Assembly (NCBI RefSeq): GCF_002803095.1
Contig: NZ_PGLR01000032.1
Span: 1 to 64,000 of the forward strand
DNA length: 64,000 bases
From: Pseudomonas sp. ZH-FAD
GTDB taxonomy: Bacteria > Pseudomonadota > Gammaproteobacteria > Pseudomonadales > Pseudomonadaceae
Reading direction: 5' to 3'
Under the pieces are notes generated by a model. It was not told the origin of the DNA. It did not search any database and worked only from the letters and a program-made list of their open reading frames with translations. Within the stretch, counting starts at the first letter, position 1. Every line of letters starts with the position of its first letter. Positions 25,528 to 33,711 of the stretch are shown here, piece by piece. The position numbers were made by a program, and so were the translations under genes.

Positions 25528-26676
25528 TCAGTAGGCAGCGCGGTAGATCTGTTCGATATCGCCAGCCGTCAGGCGCCGCGGATTGTTGCGCATCAGGCGG
25601 TCGATCTTGCTGGCTTCCTCGGCCATGGCCGGGATGGCGTCTTCCGGCACGCCGAAGCTGCGCATGCCCTTGGGAATGTCGACGCTGGCGCACAGCTCGG
25701 CCATGGCCTCGACGGCCAGGTCGGCGGCGGCCTTGTCGCTCAGGCCATGCGTTTGCACACCGAGAGCAGCAGCGATCTCGGCCATGCGCTCGACACAGGC
25801 CAGCTTGTTCCAGGCCATCACGTAGGGCAGCAGCAAGGCATTGCTGACGCCATGAGCGATGTTGAAGCGCCCGCCCAGCGGATAGGCCAGCGCATGCACG
25901 GCGCCCACGCCGGCATTGCCGAAGGCCATGCCGGCCATGAGGCTGGCGGTGGCCATGTCTTCGCGAGCGACCAGATCCGCCGGGTTGGCATAGGCCTTGG
26001 GCAGCGCCTTGGCGATCAGCTTGATGGCGCCAATGGCCAGGGCGTCGGTGATCGGCGAGGCGTTGACCGACAGGTAGGACTCCACCGCGTGCACCAATGC
26101 ATCGACGCCACTGGCAGCGGTCACGCCGCGCGGGCAGGTCAGGGTCATCAGCGGGCTGACCAGGGCCACATCGGGCAACAGGTAGTCGCTGACGATGCCC
26201 TTTTTCAGTTGCGCCTGCTTGTCGGAGAGGATCGACACGTTGGTCACTTCCGAGCCGGTGCCGGCGGTGGTCGGGATGGCAATCAGCGGCGGCCCCTTGC
26301 GCTTGATCTGATCGACGCCGAACAGCTCTTCCAGCGCACCGTCATGACCGACGTAGCCGGCCACGGCCTTGGCGATATCGATGGCGCTGCCGCCACCGAC
26401 GCCGATCAGACCATCGTGACCGCCGTCGCGATAGACCTTGGCGCAGGCTTCGACGATGGCGATCTCCGGCTCCGGTTCGACACCGTCATAGATGCCATAG
26501 CGGCGCTCGCCGAGCTGTTTGAGGACATGCTCGACCGTACCGGACTTGATCAGGATGGCGTCGGTGACGATCAGCGGATTGGTGATATTCAGTCGAGGCA
26601 GTTCGAGCGCCAGTTGCTCCACGGCACCCTGGCCGGTCAGCAGCTTGTTGGCGATCTTGAATGCGGCAGTGTTCAT
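25528..26676 (-). CDS. Iron-containing alcohol dehydrogenase
   Basis: 382-residue group III (Fe-dependent) alcohol dehydrogenase. It has the NAD-binding GVGGGSAIDIAK motif, and metal ligands lie in DALVHAVESY and HALAYPLGGRFNIAHG. Members include 4-hydroxybutyrate, lactaldehyde and 1,3-propanediol dehydrogenases. The ATG at 26676 is preceded by AAGGGG at 7 nt; the longer frame runs through the sigma-54 promoter and is not real. It is the first gene of the operon. Confidence 0.9.
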   Translation of the reverse strand: MNTAAFKIANKLLTGQGAVEQLALELPRLNITNPLIVTDAILIKSGTVEHVLKQLGERRYGIYDGVEPEPEIAIVEACAKVYRDGGHDGLIGVGGGSAIDIAKAVAGYVGHDGALEELFGVDQIKRKGPPLIAIPTTAGTGSEVTNVSILSDKQAQLKKGIVSDYLLPDVALVSPLMTLTCPRGVTAASGVDALVHAVESYLSVNASPITDALAIGAIKLIAKALPKAYANPADLVAREDMATASLMAGMAFGNAGVGAVHALAYPLGGRFNIAHGVSNALLLPYVMAWNKLACVERMAEIAAALGVQTHGLSDKAAADLAVEAMAELCASVDIPKGMRSFGVPEDAIPAMAEEASKIDRLMRNNPRRLTAGDIEQIYRAAY

Positions 26677-26726
26677 CAGCAGGCCCCTTATGCGTTGTTG
26701 TGCTGAGCGGGTTCGGGGCTTGCCAT

Positions 26727-26742
26727 AGCCATTCCTGTGCCA
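26727..26742 (-). promoter_or_regulatory. Sigma-54 promoter for the alcohol dehydrogenase operon
   Basis: Minus-strand sequence TGGCACAGGAATGGCT matches the -24/-12 consensus, with GG and GC at the correct 10-bp gap (consensus TGGCAC-N5-TTGCW). It lies 51 bp upstream of the dehydrogenase ATG, in the gap after the gene of a sigma-54 activator. An imperfect inverted repeat TTGAT-N10-ATCAA at 26807-26826 is a candidate activator site. Confidence 0.82.
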
Positions 26743-26859
26743 GCTCGCCGAAAGCGGCGTGGTAGAAGGCTTGCGTCGTTTTGTCACAGCACGCTGCGGG
26801 CTGCGCTTGATCAGAAAACCAATCAAAAGACCGTAATTCGATCCATTTTTCAATCAACC

Positions 26860-28224
26860 CTATTCCCAGCGCTTCATCTTCTGCACCAGCGTCGCCTGGC
26901 TGAGACCAAGCACCTTGGCTGCTTCGCGGGTGGTCTTGTGCTGCATCAGCGCACGGCGGATGAGGCGCCGCTCGAGGTTCTCCACCTGTTTGCGCAATGG
27001 CAGCAGATCGTCTTCGCTTGTGTCGCTGCGGGCGGTGCGCATCTCCTCCGGCAGGTCGAACAGCTCGATGCATTCGCTATTGCAGGTGACCACCAGGCGC
27101 TCGACCAGATTGATCAGCTCACGGATGTTGCCGGGCCAGGCGTAGTCGGTCAGTGCATCGAGCGCTTCGAGTTCCCAGCTCAGTGCGCGGCCATAACGCT
27201 GGTTGAACTCGGCCAGGTAGAAATCCAGCAGCGGCTGAATTTCCTCGGGCCGCTCGCGCAGTGCCGGGATGTGGATCGGCACGACGTTGAGCCGGTAATA
27301 GAGGTCGGCACGAAAACGTCCCTCGGCGACCATCGTGCGCAGGTCATGGTGGGTGGCGGTAATGATGCGCACGTCCACCTCTTTCAACTCCAGACCACCG
27401 ACCGGAATGAAGCGGCTCTCCTCGATCACCTTGAGCAGCTTGACCTGCAGCGGCAGTGGCAGATCACCGATCTCATCGAGAAACACCGTGCCCTGGTGCG
27501 CCAGCTCCAGCAGACCGCGCTTGCCCTTGCTGCCGGCGCCGGTGAACGCGCCCGGCACATAGCCGAACAACTCGGCCTCGATCAGGTTCTCCGGCAGCGC
27601 ACCGCAGTTCAGCGCCAGGAACGGCTGCGCCGCGCGCGGGCTGCTCTTGTGGATGTACTGGGCGATCAGGGTCTTGCCGACGCCGGTCTCACCCTGCAGC
27701 AGCACCTTCACGTCGCTGGCCGCGACCTGCCGCGCCTGCATGAAGACTCGCCCCGAAGCGGGCTTGTCGGCGACCGGGGAGGCATCGAGCAGATCGTCAC
27801 GCTGCCCGGCATGCAGCTTGGCCGTGCTGTTGCGCAGCTGCTTCAGTTGCTGCAGCTCGTCGCGCTCGTGTTTCATGCGCAGCAGCTCGGTCATGTCGCG
27901 CACGGTGCTGACCACGTAGCGCACGCGTCCATCGGCAGCGAAGATCGGCGTACCACTGACCAGCAGGCGTTTGCCCTGGCTGACGCTCTGCATCAGCGAC
28001 AGCGCCTTGCCTTCCTTGAGCACACGCAAGGACACCGACTGCGAGATCACGCCCTGCTCCACCAGCGCCTGCATGTGCTGGCCGACGACGTCCTCGGCAC
28101 GCAGCCCGGTCAGGCGCTCATAGGCACTGTTGACCTTGAGGGTAATGCCATCGGCGTCGGTGATGTAGACGCCATCGTGCAACGCGTCGATCAGCTCACG
28201 AAAACCGGGATCATCGAAGTCCAT
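26860..28224 (-). CDS. Sigma-54-dependent transcriptional activator (PAS-AAA-Fis)
   Basis: 454-residue enhancer-binding protein with an N-terminal PAS domain (about 5-115), an AAA+ core and a C-terminal Fis-type helix-turn-helix (about 425-452). Walker A is GETGVGKT (178-185) and the sigma-54 contact loop is GAFTGA (225-230). There is no receiver domain, so it probably senses a small molecule through PAS. It lies upstream on the same strand of the operon that carries a sigma-54 promoter, and is the obvious regulator of it. Start ATG at 28224 follows GAAGGAG-like sequence. Confidence 0.93.
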   Translation of the reverse strand: MDFDDPGFRELIDALHDGVYITDADGITLKVNSAYERLTGLRAEDVVGQHMQALVEQGVISQSVSLRVLKEGKALSLMQSVSQGKRLLVSGTPIFAADGRVRYVVSTVRDMTELLRMKHERDELQQLKQLRNSTAKLHAGQRDDLLDASPVADKPASGRVFMQARQVAASDVKVLLQGETGVGKTLIAQYIHKSSPRAAQPFLALNCGALPENLIEAELFGYVPGAFTGAGSKGKRGLLELAHQGTVFLDEIGDLPLPLQVKLLKVIEESRFIPVGGLELKEVDVRIITATHHDLRTMVAEGRFRADLYYRLNVVPIHIPALRERPEEIQPLLDFYLAEFNQRYGRALSWELEALDALTDYAWPGNIRELINLVERLVVTCNSECIELFDLPEEMRTARSDTSEDDLLPLRKQVENLERRLIRRALMQHKTTREAAKVLGLSQATLVQKMKRWE

Positions 28225-28279
28225 CTGGCCGCCTTGTTGCGAAGGAGAGACTACACATTCTACGCCCGGAAACGAGCAA

Positions 28280-28305
28280 GGCCCCGCCGGTTTTCCGGCG
28301 AGGCC
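28280..28305 (-). terminator. Terminator after agtD
   Basis: Stem of 11 bp (GGCCTCGCCGG/CCGGCGGGGCC in the minus-strand transcript, one G-U pair) with a 4-nt loop, followed by TTGCTCGTTT. On the plus strand the stem has a mismatch, so it favours minus-strand transcripts from the agt operon. Confidence 0.8.
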
Positions 28306-28327
28306 CTGAGCATGCGGCTACGGCGAG

Positions 28328-29155
28328 TTATTCCGGCGCAGAAGTTCGCAGCTTCTCGCTACGCCCACGCAGCCACTCCAGAGTCAGCAGCAGCAGGACG
28401 GAGAAACCGATCAGCAGGGTCGCTGCGGCGGCGATGGTCGGCGACAGGTTCTCGCGGATGCCGCTGAACATCTGCCGCGGCAGGGTGGCCTGCTCGGGGC
28501 CTGCGAGGAACAGGGTCACCACCACTTCGTCGAACGAGGTGGCGAAAGCGAACAGCGCACCCGAGATCACCCCAGGCGCGATCAGCGGCAGGGTCACCCG
28601 GCGAAACGCCGTCAGCGGCGAGGCGCCGAGACTGGCGGCGGCGCGCACCAGGTTGTGGTTGAAGCCCTGCAGCGTGGCCGACACGGTGATGATCACGAAC
28701 GGCACGCCGAGCACCGCGTGTACCAGGATCAGCGACAGGTAGCTGTTGCCCATGCCCAGCGGCGCGAAGAACAGGTAGCTGGCCACACCGATGATCACCA
28801 CCGGGACGATCATCGGCGAGATCAGCAGGCTCATCACCAGCGCCTTGCCACGGAACTCGCCACGGGTCAGGCCGATGGCCGCCAGGGTACCGAAGACCAT
28901 GGCCAGCAGGGTGGCGGCCGGGGCGATGATCAGGCTGTTCTTCAGCGAGCGCATCCAGTCGGCGGACATGAAGAAGTCCTCGTACCAGCGCAGTGAGAAG
29001 CCCTGCAACGGGTAGACCAGGAAGGTGCCGGAGTTGAACGACAGCGGCACGATCACCAGCACCGGCAGGATCAGAAACAGCAGGACCAGGCCGCAGAGAA
29101 TGCGCAGGCCGTAGTACCAGAGGCGCTCGACGGGGGACATGTAGGGGCTGAGCAT
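28328..29155 (-). CDS. agtD: ABC transporter permease, GABA/5-aminovalerate type
   Basis: 275-residue PotC-like inner-membrane permease with six predicted helices and the EAA-loop motif AAASLGASPLTAFRRVTLPLI. In P. aeruginosa the agtABCD genes import 4-aminobutyrate and 5-aminovalerate; order and content here match. It is separated from agtC by 168 bp that carry a hairpin repeat rather than the tight spacing expected of paired permeases. Confidence 0.88.
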   Translation of the reverse strand: MLSPYMSPVERLWYYGLRILCGLVLLFLILPVLVIVPLSFNSGTFLVYPLQGFSLRWYEDFFMSADWMRSLKNSLIIAPAATLLAMVFGTLAAIGLTRGEFRGKALVMSLLISPMIVPVVIIGVASYLFFAPLGMGNSYLSLILVHAVLGVPFVIITVSATLQGFNHNLVRAAASLGASPLTAFRRVTLPLIAPGVISGALFAFATSFDEVVVTLFLAGPEQATLPRQMFSGIRENLSPTIAAAATLLIGFSVLLLLTLEWLRGRSEKLRTSAPE

Positions 29156-29186
29156 GGCTGTGACTCCATTTAGCGTTTAGCTCCTC

Positions 29187-29281
29187 TCTACCGCGTGCGG
29201 GAGAGGGGTTGGGGGAGAGGGTTTGGTAAACAGCCGCCCTCTCCCGCCCTTCGGGCACCCTCTCCCGCAAGCGGGAGAGGG
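29187..29281. repeat. CTCTCCCGC-type palindromic repeat inside the agt operon
   Basis: The interval contains three CTCTCCCGC-like or GCGGGAGAG-like units and ends in a perfect 11-bp hairpin CCCTCTCCCGC-aa-GCGGGAGAGGG (29258-29281). It lies between agtC and agtD and would fold strongly in the mRNA. Similar repeats occur in many proteobacterial genomes. Confidence 0.75.
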
Positions 29282-29323
29282 TCATCAGATAGCCTGCTAC
29301 GCAGGCGTGTTCTATGGCCGCTT

Positions 29324-30571
29324 TTAGCCAAGCCTCAGCTTGCTGGCGCCGACCAGCCAGCTGTACACCACATAGAGCACCAGGGTCGCAGCCAGCAGCA
29401 GGCCGCCGAGAGCCGTGGCCATGCCCCAGTTGATGGTGGTGTTGGTGTAGAAGGCGACGAAGTAGCTGATCATCTGGTCGTTCGGGCTGCCCAGCAGCGC
29501 CGGGGTGATGTAGTAGCCGATGGACAGGATGAACACCAGCAGGCAACCGGCGCCGACACCGGCCAGGGTCTGCGGGAAGTACACCCGCCAGAAGCTGGCG
29601 AACGGGTGGCAGCCGAGCGACACCGCCGCACGCATGTAGCTGGGCGAGATGCCCTTCATCACGCTGTAGATCGGCAGGATCATGAACGGCAGCATGATGT
29701 GGACCATGGCCACGTACACGCCGCTGCGGTTGAACACCAGTTGCAGCGGTTGCTCGATGATGCCCAGCGATATCAGCGCGCTGTTGATCAGGCCGCCTGA
29801 CTGCAACAGCACGATCCAGGCCGCCACCCGCACCAGAATCGAGGTCCAAAACGGTAGCAGCACCAGAATCATCAGCAGGTTGCCCTGACGGGTCGGCAGG
29901 TTGGCCAGCAGGTAAGCCAACGGATAGGCCAGCACCAGGCAGATGGCGGTGATCACCAGGCTCATCCAGAAGGTACGGGCGAAGATATCCAGATAGATGG
30001 CCTGATCCGGCGTGGCCTTGGCCAGTTCGCCGAGGTCGTCGATACGATGATCGAGCGCGGCCAGCAGGTAATAGGGGGTGACCGACGAAGCATTGCGGCG
30101 GATCACCTGCCAGTAGGCAGGGTCGCCCCAGCGCTCGTCCATATCGAGGAAGGCCTCCTGGTAGGACGCCGGCTCCTCGCGCAGCGGCAGCTTGCGTGCG
30201 GTACTGCTGACCAGGCTACGGAAGCCCGCCAGCTCCATGTTCAGGCGCTTGGACAGATCGCCCAGGCTCTGGTTACGCCGCGCTTCGAGCATATCGCTGG
30301 CAATCGCCCGGTACGCCGCCTCATCCGGCAGGCCACGGCCATCCCAGGCAGCAATCGCCTCGACGGTGCGCGGTAGGCTGCCGACCACTTCCGGGTTGTC
30401 CACACTGCGCAGCAGCAAGGCGCCGATGGGCAGCAGAAAGGTCAGCAGAAGGAACAGCAACAGCGGCAGGATCAGCGCCTTGGATTTCAGGCGATTGAAA
30501 CGCTCGGCACGAGCCAGTCGCTGCTTCAGGCTCGGCCCGGGCAAATCATTGGCAGGCAGTACGGCGGCCAT
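29324..30571 (-). CDS. agtC: ABC transporter permease, GABA/5-aminovalerate type
   Basis: 415-residue PotB-like permease. It is longer than PotB because of a ~150-residue periplasmic region (about 70-200) between the first helix and the permease core. The EAA loop is AAVSLGCHPFASFWRVYFP. The ATG at 30571 has GGAG 8 nt upstream and is preferred over a TTG 6 codons earlier. It follows agtB by 66 bp. Confidence 0.88.
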   Translation of the reverse strand: MAAVLPANDLPGPSLKQRLARAERFNRLKSKALILPLLLFLLLTFLLPIGALLLRSVDNPEVVGSLPRTVEAIAAWDGRGLPDEAAYRAIASDMLEARRNQSLGDLSKRLNMELAGFRSLVSSTARKLPLREEPASYQEAFLDMDERWGDPAYWQVIRRNASSVTPYYLLAALDHRIDDLGELAKATPDQAIYLDIFARTFWMSLVITAICLVLAYPLAYLLANLPTRQGNLLMILVLLPFWTSILVRVAAWIVLLQSGGLINSALISLGIIEQPLQLVFNRSGVYVAMVHIMLPFMILPIYSVMKGISPSYMRAAVSLGCHPFASFWRVYFPQTLAGVGAGCLLVFILSIGYYITPALLGSPNDQMISYFVAFYTNTTINWGMATALGGLLLAATLVLYVVYSWLVGASKLRLG

Positions 30572-30637
30572 GGACAACTCCGCAAGCAAGAAAGAAATTC
30601 AGACGGCCCCGCCACGAGACGGGGCCGGATAGGCGAC

Positions 30638-31669
30638 TTAGCGCGCGGCCCAAGCGTTGAAGCGCTGCTCCAGCTGCTCGCCGTAGTCAGCCCAGAAGGT
30701 CACGTCGATGGCCACCTGGTTGGCGATGTTTTCCGGGGTGGTCGGCATCAGGTTCAGACGCTCCGGCGCCAGCAGCTCGATGGCCTGCTTGTTGGCCGGG
30801 CCGTAGGCGATGTTCTCCGAGTAGGTTTTCTGCGCTTCGGGTTTGACCGAGAAGGCGATGAATTCCTTGGCCAGTTCGGCATTCTTGGCGCCACGCGGGA
30901 TGGCCCAGGAGTCGAAGTCGTAGATGCCGCCATTCCACACCACCTGCAGGTTGCTCTCGCCCTGCACCGCCGCGATGCGGCCGTTGTAGGCCGAGCTCAT
31001 CACCACGTCGCCGGAGGCGAGGTACTGCGGCGGCTGAGCGCCAGCTTCCCACCACTGGATGTTCGGCTTGAGCTCATCGAGTTTCTTGAACGCGCGATCC
31101 TGGCCTTCCTTGGTGGCGAGCACCTTGTACACGTCCTTGACCGGCACGCCGTCGGCCATCAGGGCAAATTCCAGGGTGTACTTGGCGCCCTTGCGCAGGC
31201 CGCGCTTGCCCGGGAATTTCGCCACGTCCCAGAAGTCGGCCCAACTGGTCGGCGCCGCGCTGAGTTTGTCGGCGTTGTAGGCCAGCACCGTGGACCAGAC
31301 GAAGAAGCCTACGCCACACGGCTGGATGGCGCCGTCGATGAAGTTGGCTTCATCGCCGAACTGCGCCGGATCGAGCTCCTCGAACAGGCCTTCATCGCAA
31401 CCACGGGCCAGCTCCGGCGACTCCACCTCGACCAGATCCCAGCTCACGCTGCGGGTGTCGACCATGGCTTTGACCTTGGCCATTTCACCGTTGTATTCGC
31501 CGCCCAGCACCTTGTTGCCGGTTTCCTTCTCGAAGGGTTCGTAGAACGCCTTGACCTGCGCCGCCTTGTTCGCGCCGCCGAAGGAAACCGCCGTCAGGTC
31601 CACCGCCAGTGCCGGCATGGCACAGCTAACGCCCAGGGCCAACGCCGCGAGCTTCAGGGATTTCGTCAT
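30638..31669 (-). CDS. agtB: ABC transporter periplasmic binding protein, GABA/5-aminovalerate type
   Basis: 343-residue PotD-like solute-binding protein with a clear signal peptide (MTKSLKLAALALGVSCAMPALA, cut near 22-23). The family of spermidine/putrescine binders fits a ligand with a terminal amine. ATG at 31669, with GAGGAG upstream. I recall an additional binding-protein gene (PA0602) next to the cluster in PAO1; here only this one is present. Confidence 0.9.
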   Translation of the reverse strand: MTKSLKLAALALGVSCAMPALAVDLTAVSFGGANKAAQVKAFYEPFEKETGNKVLGGEYNGEMAKVKAMVDTRSVSWDLVEVESPELARGCDEGLFEELDPAQFGDEANFIDGAIQPCGVGFFVWSTVLAYNADKLSAAPTSWADFWDVAKFPGKRGLRKGAKYTLEFALMADGVPVKDVYKVLATKEGQDRAFKKLDELKPNIQWWEAGAQPPQYLASGDVVMSSAYNGRIAAVQGESNLQVVWNGGIYDFDSWAIPRGAKNAELAKEFIAFSVKPEAQKTYSENIAYGPANKQAIELLAPERLNLMPTTPENIANQVAIDVTFWADYGEQLEQRFNAWAAR

Positions 31670-31722
31670 TCTTATCAGCTCCTCTGTGTTACGGGGTAAA
31701 GGTGAAGCACTGCGCGCAACGC

Positions 31723-32820
31723 TCACTCGACTTGGAGTGGATCAAGCGCGCGGACATGCTCGACAGACCAGCCGAGCGGAACCAAGTCACCAACCGCCAG
31801 CGCCGGATCGAGCTCGGCCACGGGTTGTTTGACGTAGAAATCGGATTTGCCACAGACCTCCATGCGGATACGCACGTGATCGCCCAGGTAGATGAACTCG
31901 GCGATGCGCCCGGAGAAACGGTTCGGGCAGGCTTCGCTGTGGCCGTTGAGACGGATGCGCTCGGGGCGGATCGACAGGCTCACCGACTCACCCACAGCAC
32001 CGACGTTGACCGCCGTGGCGCGCACTTCTTCACCCCGCGCCAGGCGCACCACGCACTGCTCGCCATCGCGACTGACCAGCTCGCCAGTCAGACGATTGTT
32101 CTCGCCAATGAACTGGGCGACGAAGGTGTTATGCGGCGCTTCGTAGAGTTCGCGCGGCGGCGCGATCTGCTGGATCTCACCCTGATGGAACACGGCCACG
32201 CGGTCGGACATGGTCAGCGCCTCGCCCTGGTCGTGGGTGACGTAGACCACGGTCACGCCCAGGCGCTGGTGCAGGTGCTTGATCTCCATCTGCATGTGTT
32301 CGCGCAGTTGCTTGTCCAGTGCGCCGAGAGGTTCGTCCATCAGCACCAGCTGCGGCTCGAACACCAGCGCACGGGCCAGGGCCACACGCTGCTGCTGACC
32401 ACCAGAAAGCTGGCCGGGGTAACGGTTGCGGAAGCTGTCCAGCTGCACCATCGACAGCGCGCGCTTGACCCGCTCGCTGATATCGGTGCGCGACATGCCG
32501 CGCACGCTCAGCGGGAAAGCCAGGTTCTCGGCCACGGTCATATGCGGGAACAGCGCGTAGTTCTGGAACACCATGCCGATGTCGCGTTTGTGCGGCGGCA
32601 GTTTGTTCAGCGAGCGGCCATCGAGGAGGATCTCGCCAGCGGTCGGCGTCTCGAAACCGGCCAGCATCATCAGGCTGGTGGTCTTGCCGGAACCGGACGG
32701 GCCGAGCAGGGTGAGAAACTCGCCCTTGCGGATATCCAGGTTGAGGTCTTTGACGATCAGCGTTTCGCCGTCATAGCTCTTCTGTACGCCACGGAAGCTC
32801 ACCAGTACATCGTTTGCCAT
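31723..32820 (-). CDS. agtA: ABC transporter ATP-binding protein, GABA/5-aminovalerate type
   Basis: 365-residue PotA-like ATPase with Walker A GPSGSGKT, signature LSGGQQQR, Walker B LVLMDEP and a C-terminal TOBE domain (from about 280). The start is ATG at 32820; a GTG lies one codon upstream. First gene of agtABCD; the 261 bp upstream hold a dyad that may bind AgtR. Confidence 0.92.
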   Translation of the reverse strand: MANDVLVSFRGVQKSYDGETLIVKDLNLDIRKGEFLTLLGPSGSGKTTSLMMLAGFETPTAGEILLDGRSLNKLPPHKRDIGMVFQNYALFPHMTVAENLAFPLSVRGMSRTDISERVKRALSMVQLDSFRNRYPGQLSGGQQQRVALARALVFEPQLVLMDEPLGALDKQLREHMQMEIKHLHQRLGVTVVYVTHDQGEALTMSDRVAVFHQGEIQQIAPPRELYEAPHNTFVAQFIGENNRLTGELVSRDGEQCVVRLARGEEVRATAVNVGAVGESVSLSIRPERIRLNGHSEACPNRFSGRIAEFIYLGDHVRIRMEVCGKSDFYVKQPVAELDPALAVGDLVPLGWSVEHVRALDPLQVE

Positions 32821-32931
32821 CACACCACACCCTTGTTCTTGTCTCAGGCCGATGAGCCAAGATTAGGTCGGCGCGGCAGGCTGAAAAATCGGGCAGGATG
32901 ACAAGCTGATATCAGGCGCGAGGAGAATCTG

Positions 32932-32951
32932 TTGTAGGAATCGCCCTACAA
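32932..32951. promoter_or_regulatory. Candidate AgtR operator (dyad)
   Basis: Perfect 7-bp dyad TTGTAGG-N6-CCTACAA, 112 bp upstream of agtA. The arm length and 6-nt gap fit binding by a dimer of a NarL/LuxR-type response regulator such as AgtR, whose gene lies just upstream. Binding is inferred, not shown. Confidence 0.5.
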
Positions 32952-32991
32952 ATTCCGAGTGACTGCCTCGGCTTTCGAGCGCCTGACGAAC

Positions 32992-33072
32992 CGTAGGATC
33001 GGTTGGGCGGCATTTCGCTTCAGCCGCGATGAATTGCCTATGAGAGCTTCGCGGCTGAAGCCGCTCCTACGG
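32992..33072. repeat. REP-type inverted pair
   Basis: Left unit CCGTAGGATCGG...GCTTCAGCCGCGA, right unit TTCGCGGCTGAAGCCGCTCCTACGG. The right unit is a standard Pseudomonas REP. The pair lies between agtR (stop at 33082) and the agtA promoter region and may end agtSR transcripts. Confidence 0.75.
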
Positions 33073-33081
33073 ACACTGGTC

Positions 33082-33711
33082 TCAGACCAGGCGGTGCTCC
33101 ATCGCGTAGCGCACCAGGTCGGCCATCGAATGCGCGCCGAGCTTCTGCATCAGGCGCGCCTTGTGCGTACTCACGGTCTTGTTGCTGATCGCCAGGTGCA
33201 AGGCGATGTCGTTGACGCCCTCACCCCGCACCAAACGTTCGAACACCGAGAACTCGCGCTCGGACAGTTGCGCGTGGGGCGGGCGCGAATCGGTCAGGCC
33301 CACCTCGAAGACCATGCGGTCGGCCAGCGCCGGGTCGATATATCGACCACCGCCGGCCACCTTGCGAATCGCAGTGATCAGCAGCGCCGGGTCGCTGTCC
33401 TTGGTCGCGTAACCGGCGGCGCCAACCTTGAGCGCGCGCGCCGCCATCTGCGCCTCGTCGTGCATCGACAGCACCAGAATCGCCGGGGCCTCGTTCAGCG
33501 CGCGGATACGCGGAATAGCCTCCAGACCGTTGACACCGGGCATGGAGATATCCAGCAGCACCACATCGCAAGGCGTGCGGCGCAGCACCTCGATCAGCTG
33601 CTCGCCATTGCAGGCTTCGCCAGCCACCTCGAGATCACGCGCCATGCCGATCAGTTGCTTGATGCCTTCCCGCACGATGGTGTGGTCTTCGGCCACCAGT
33701 ACCCGAATCAC
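33082..33711 (-). CDS. agtR: Two-component response regulator AgtR (NarL/LuxR family)
   Basis: 209-residue regulator: receiver domain (1-120) with D54 as phosphate acceptor, and a C-terminal LuxR-type helix-turn-helix (about 145-205, EGVNDIALHLAISNKTVSTH). The GTG start at 33711 overlaps the agtS stop (GTGA), so the kinase and regulator are coupled. A longer frame upstream starts inside agtS and is not used. In PAO1 AgtR activates agtABCD. Confidence 0.93.
   Translation of the reverse strand: MIRVLVAEDHTIVREGIKQLIGMARDLEVAGEACNGEQLIEVLRRTPCDVVLLDISMPGVNGLEAIPRIRALNEAPAILVLSMHDEAQMAARALKVGAAGYATKDSDPALLITAIRKVAGGGRYIDPALADRMVFEVGLTDSRPPHAQLSEREFSVFERLVRGEGVNDIALHLAISNKTVSTHKARLMQKLGAHSMADLVRYAMEHRLV

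Noticed and set aside
26737..28467. 576-codon plus-strand frame opposite the sigma-54 activator
   Set aside because: Antisense to a gene with GAFTGA, Walker A and Fis motifs; no independent support.
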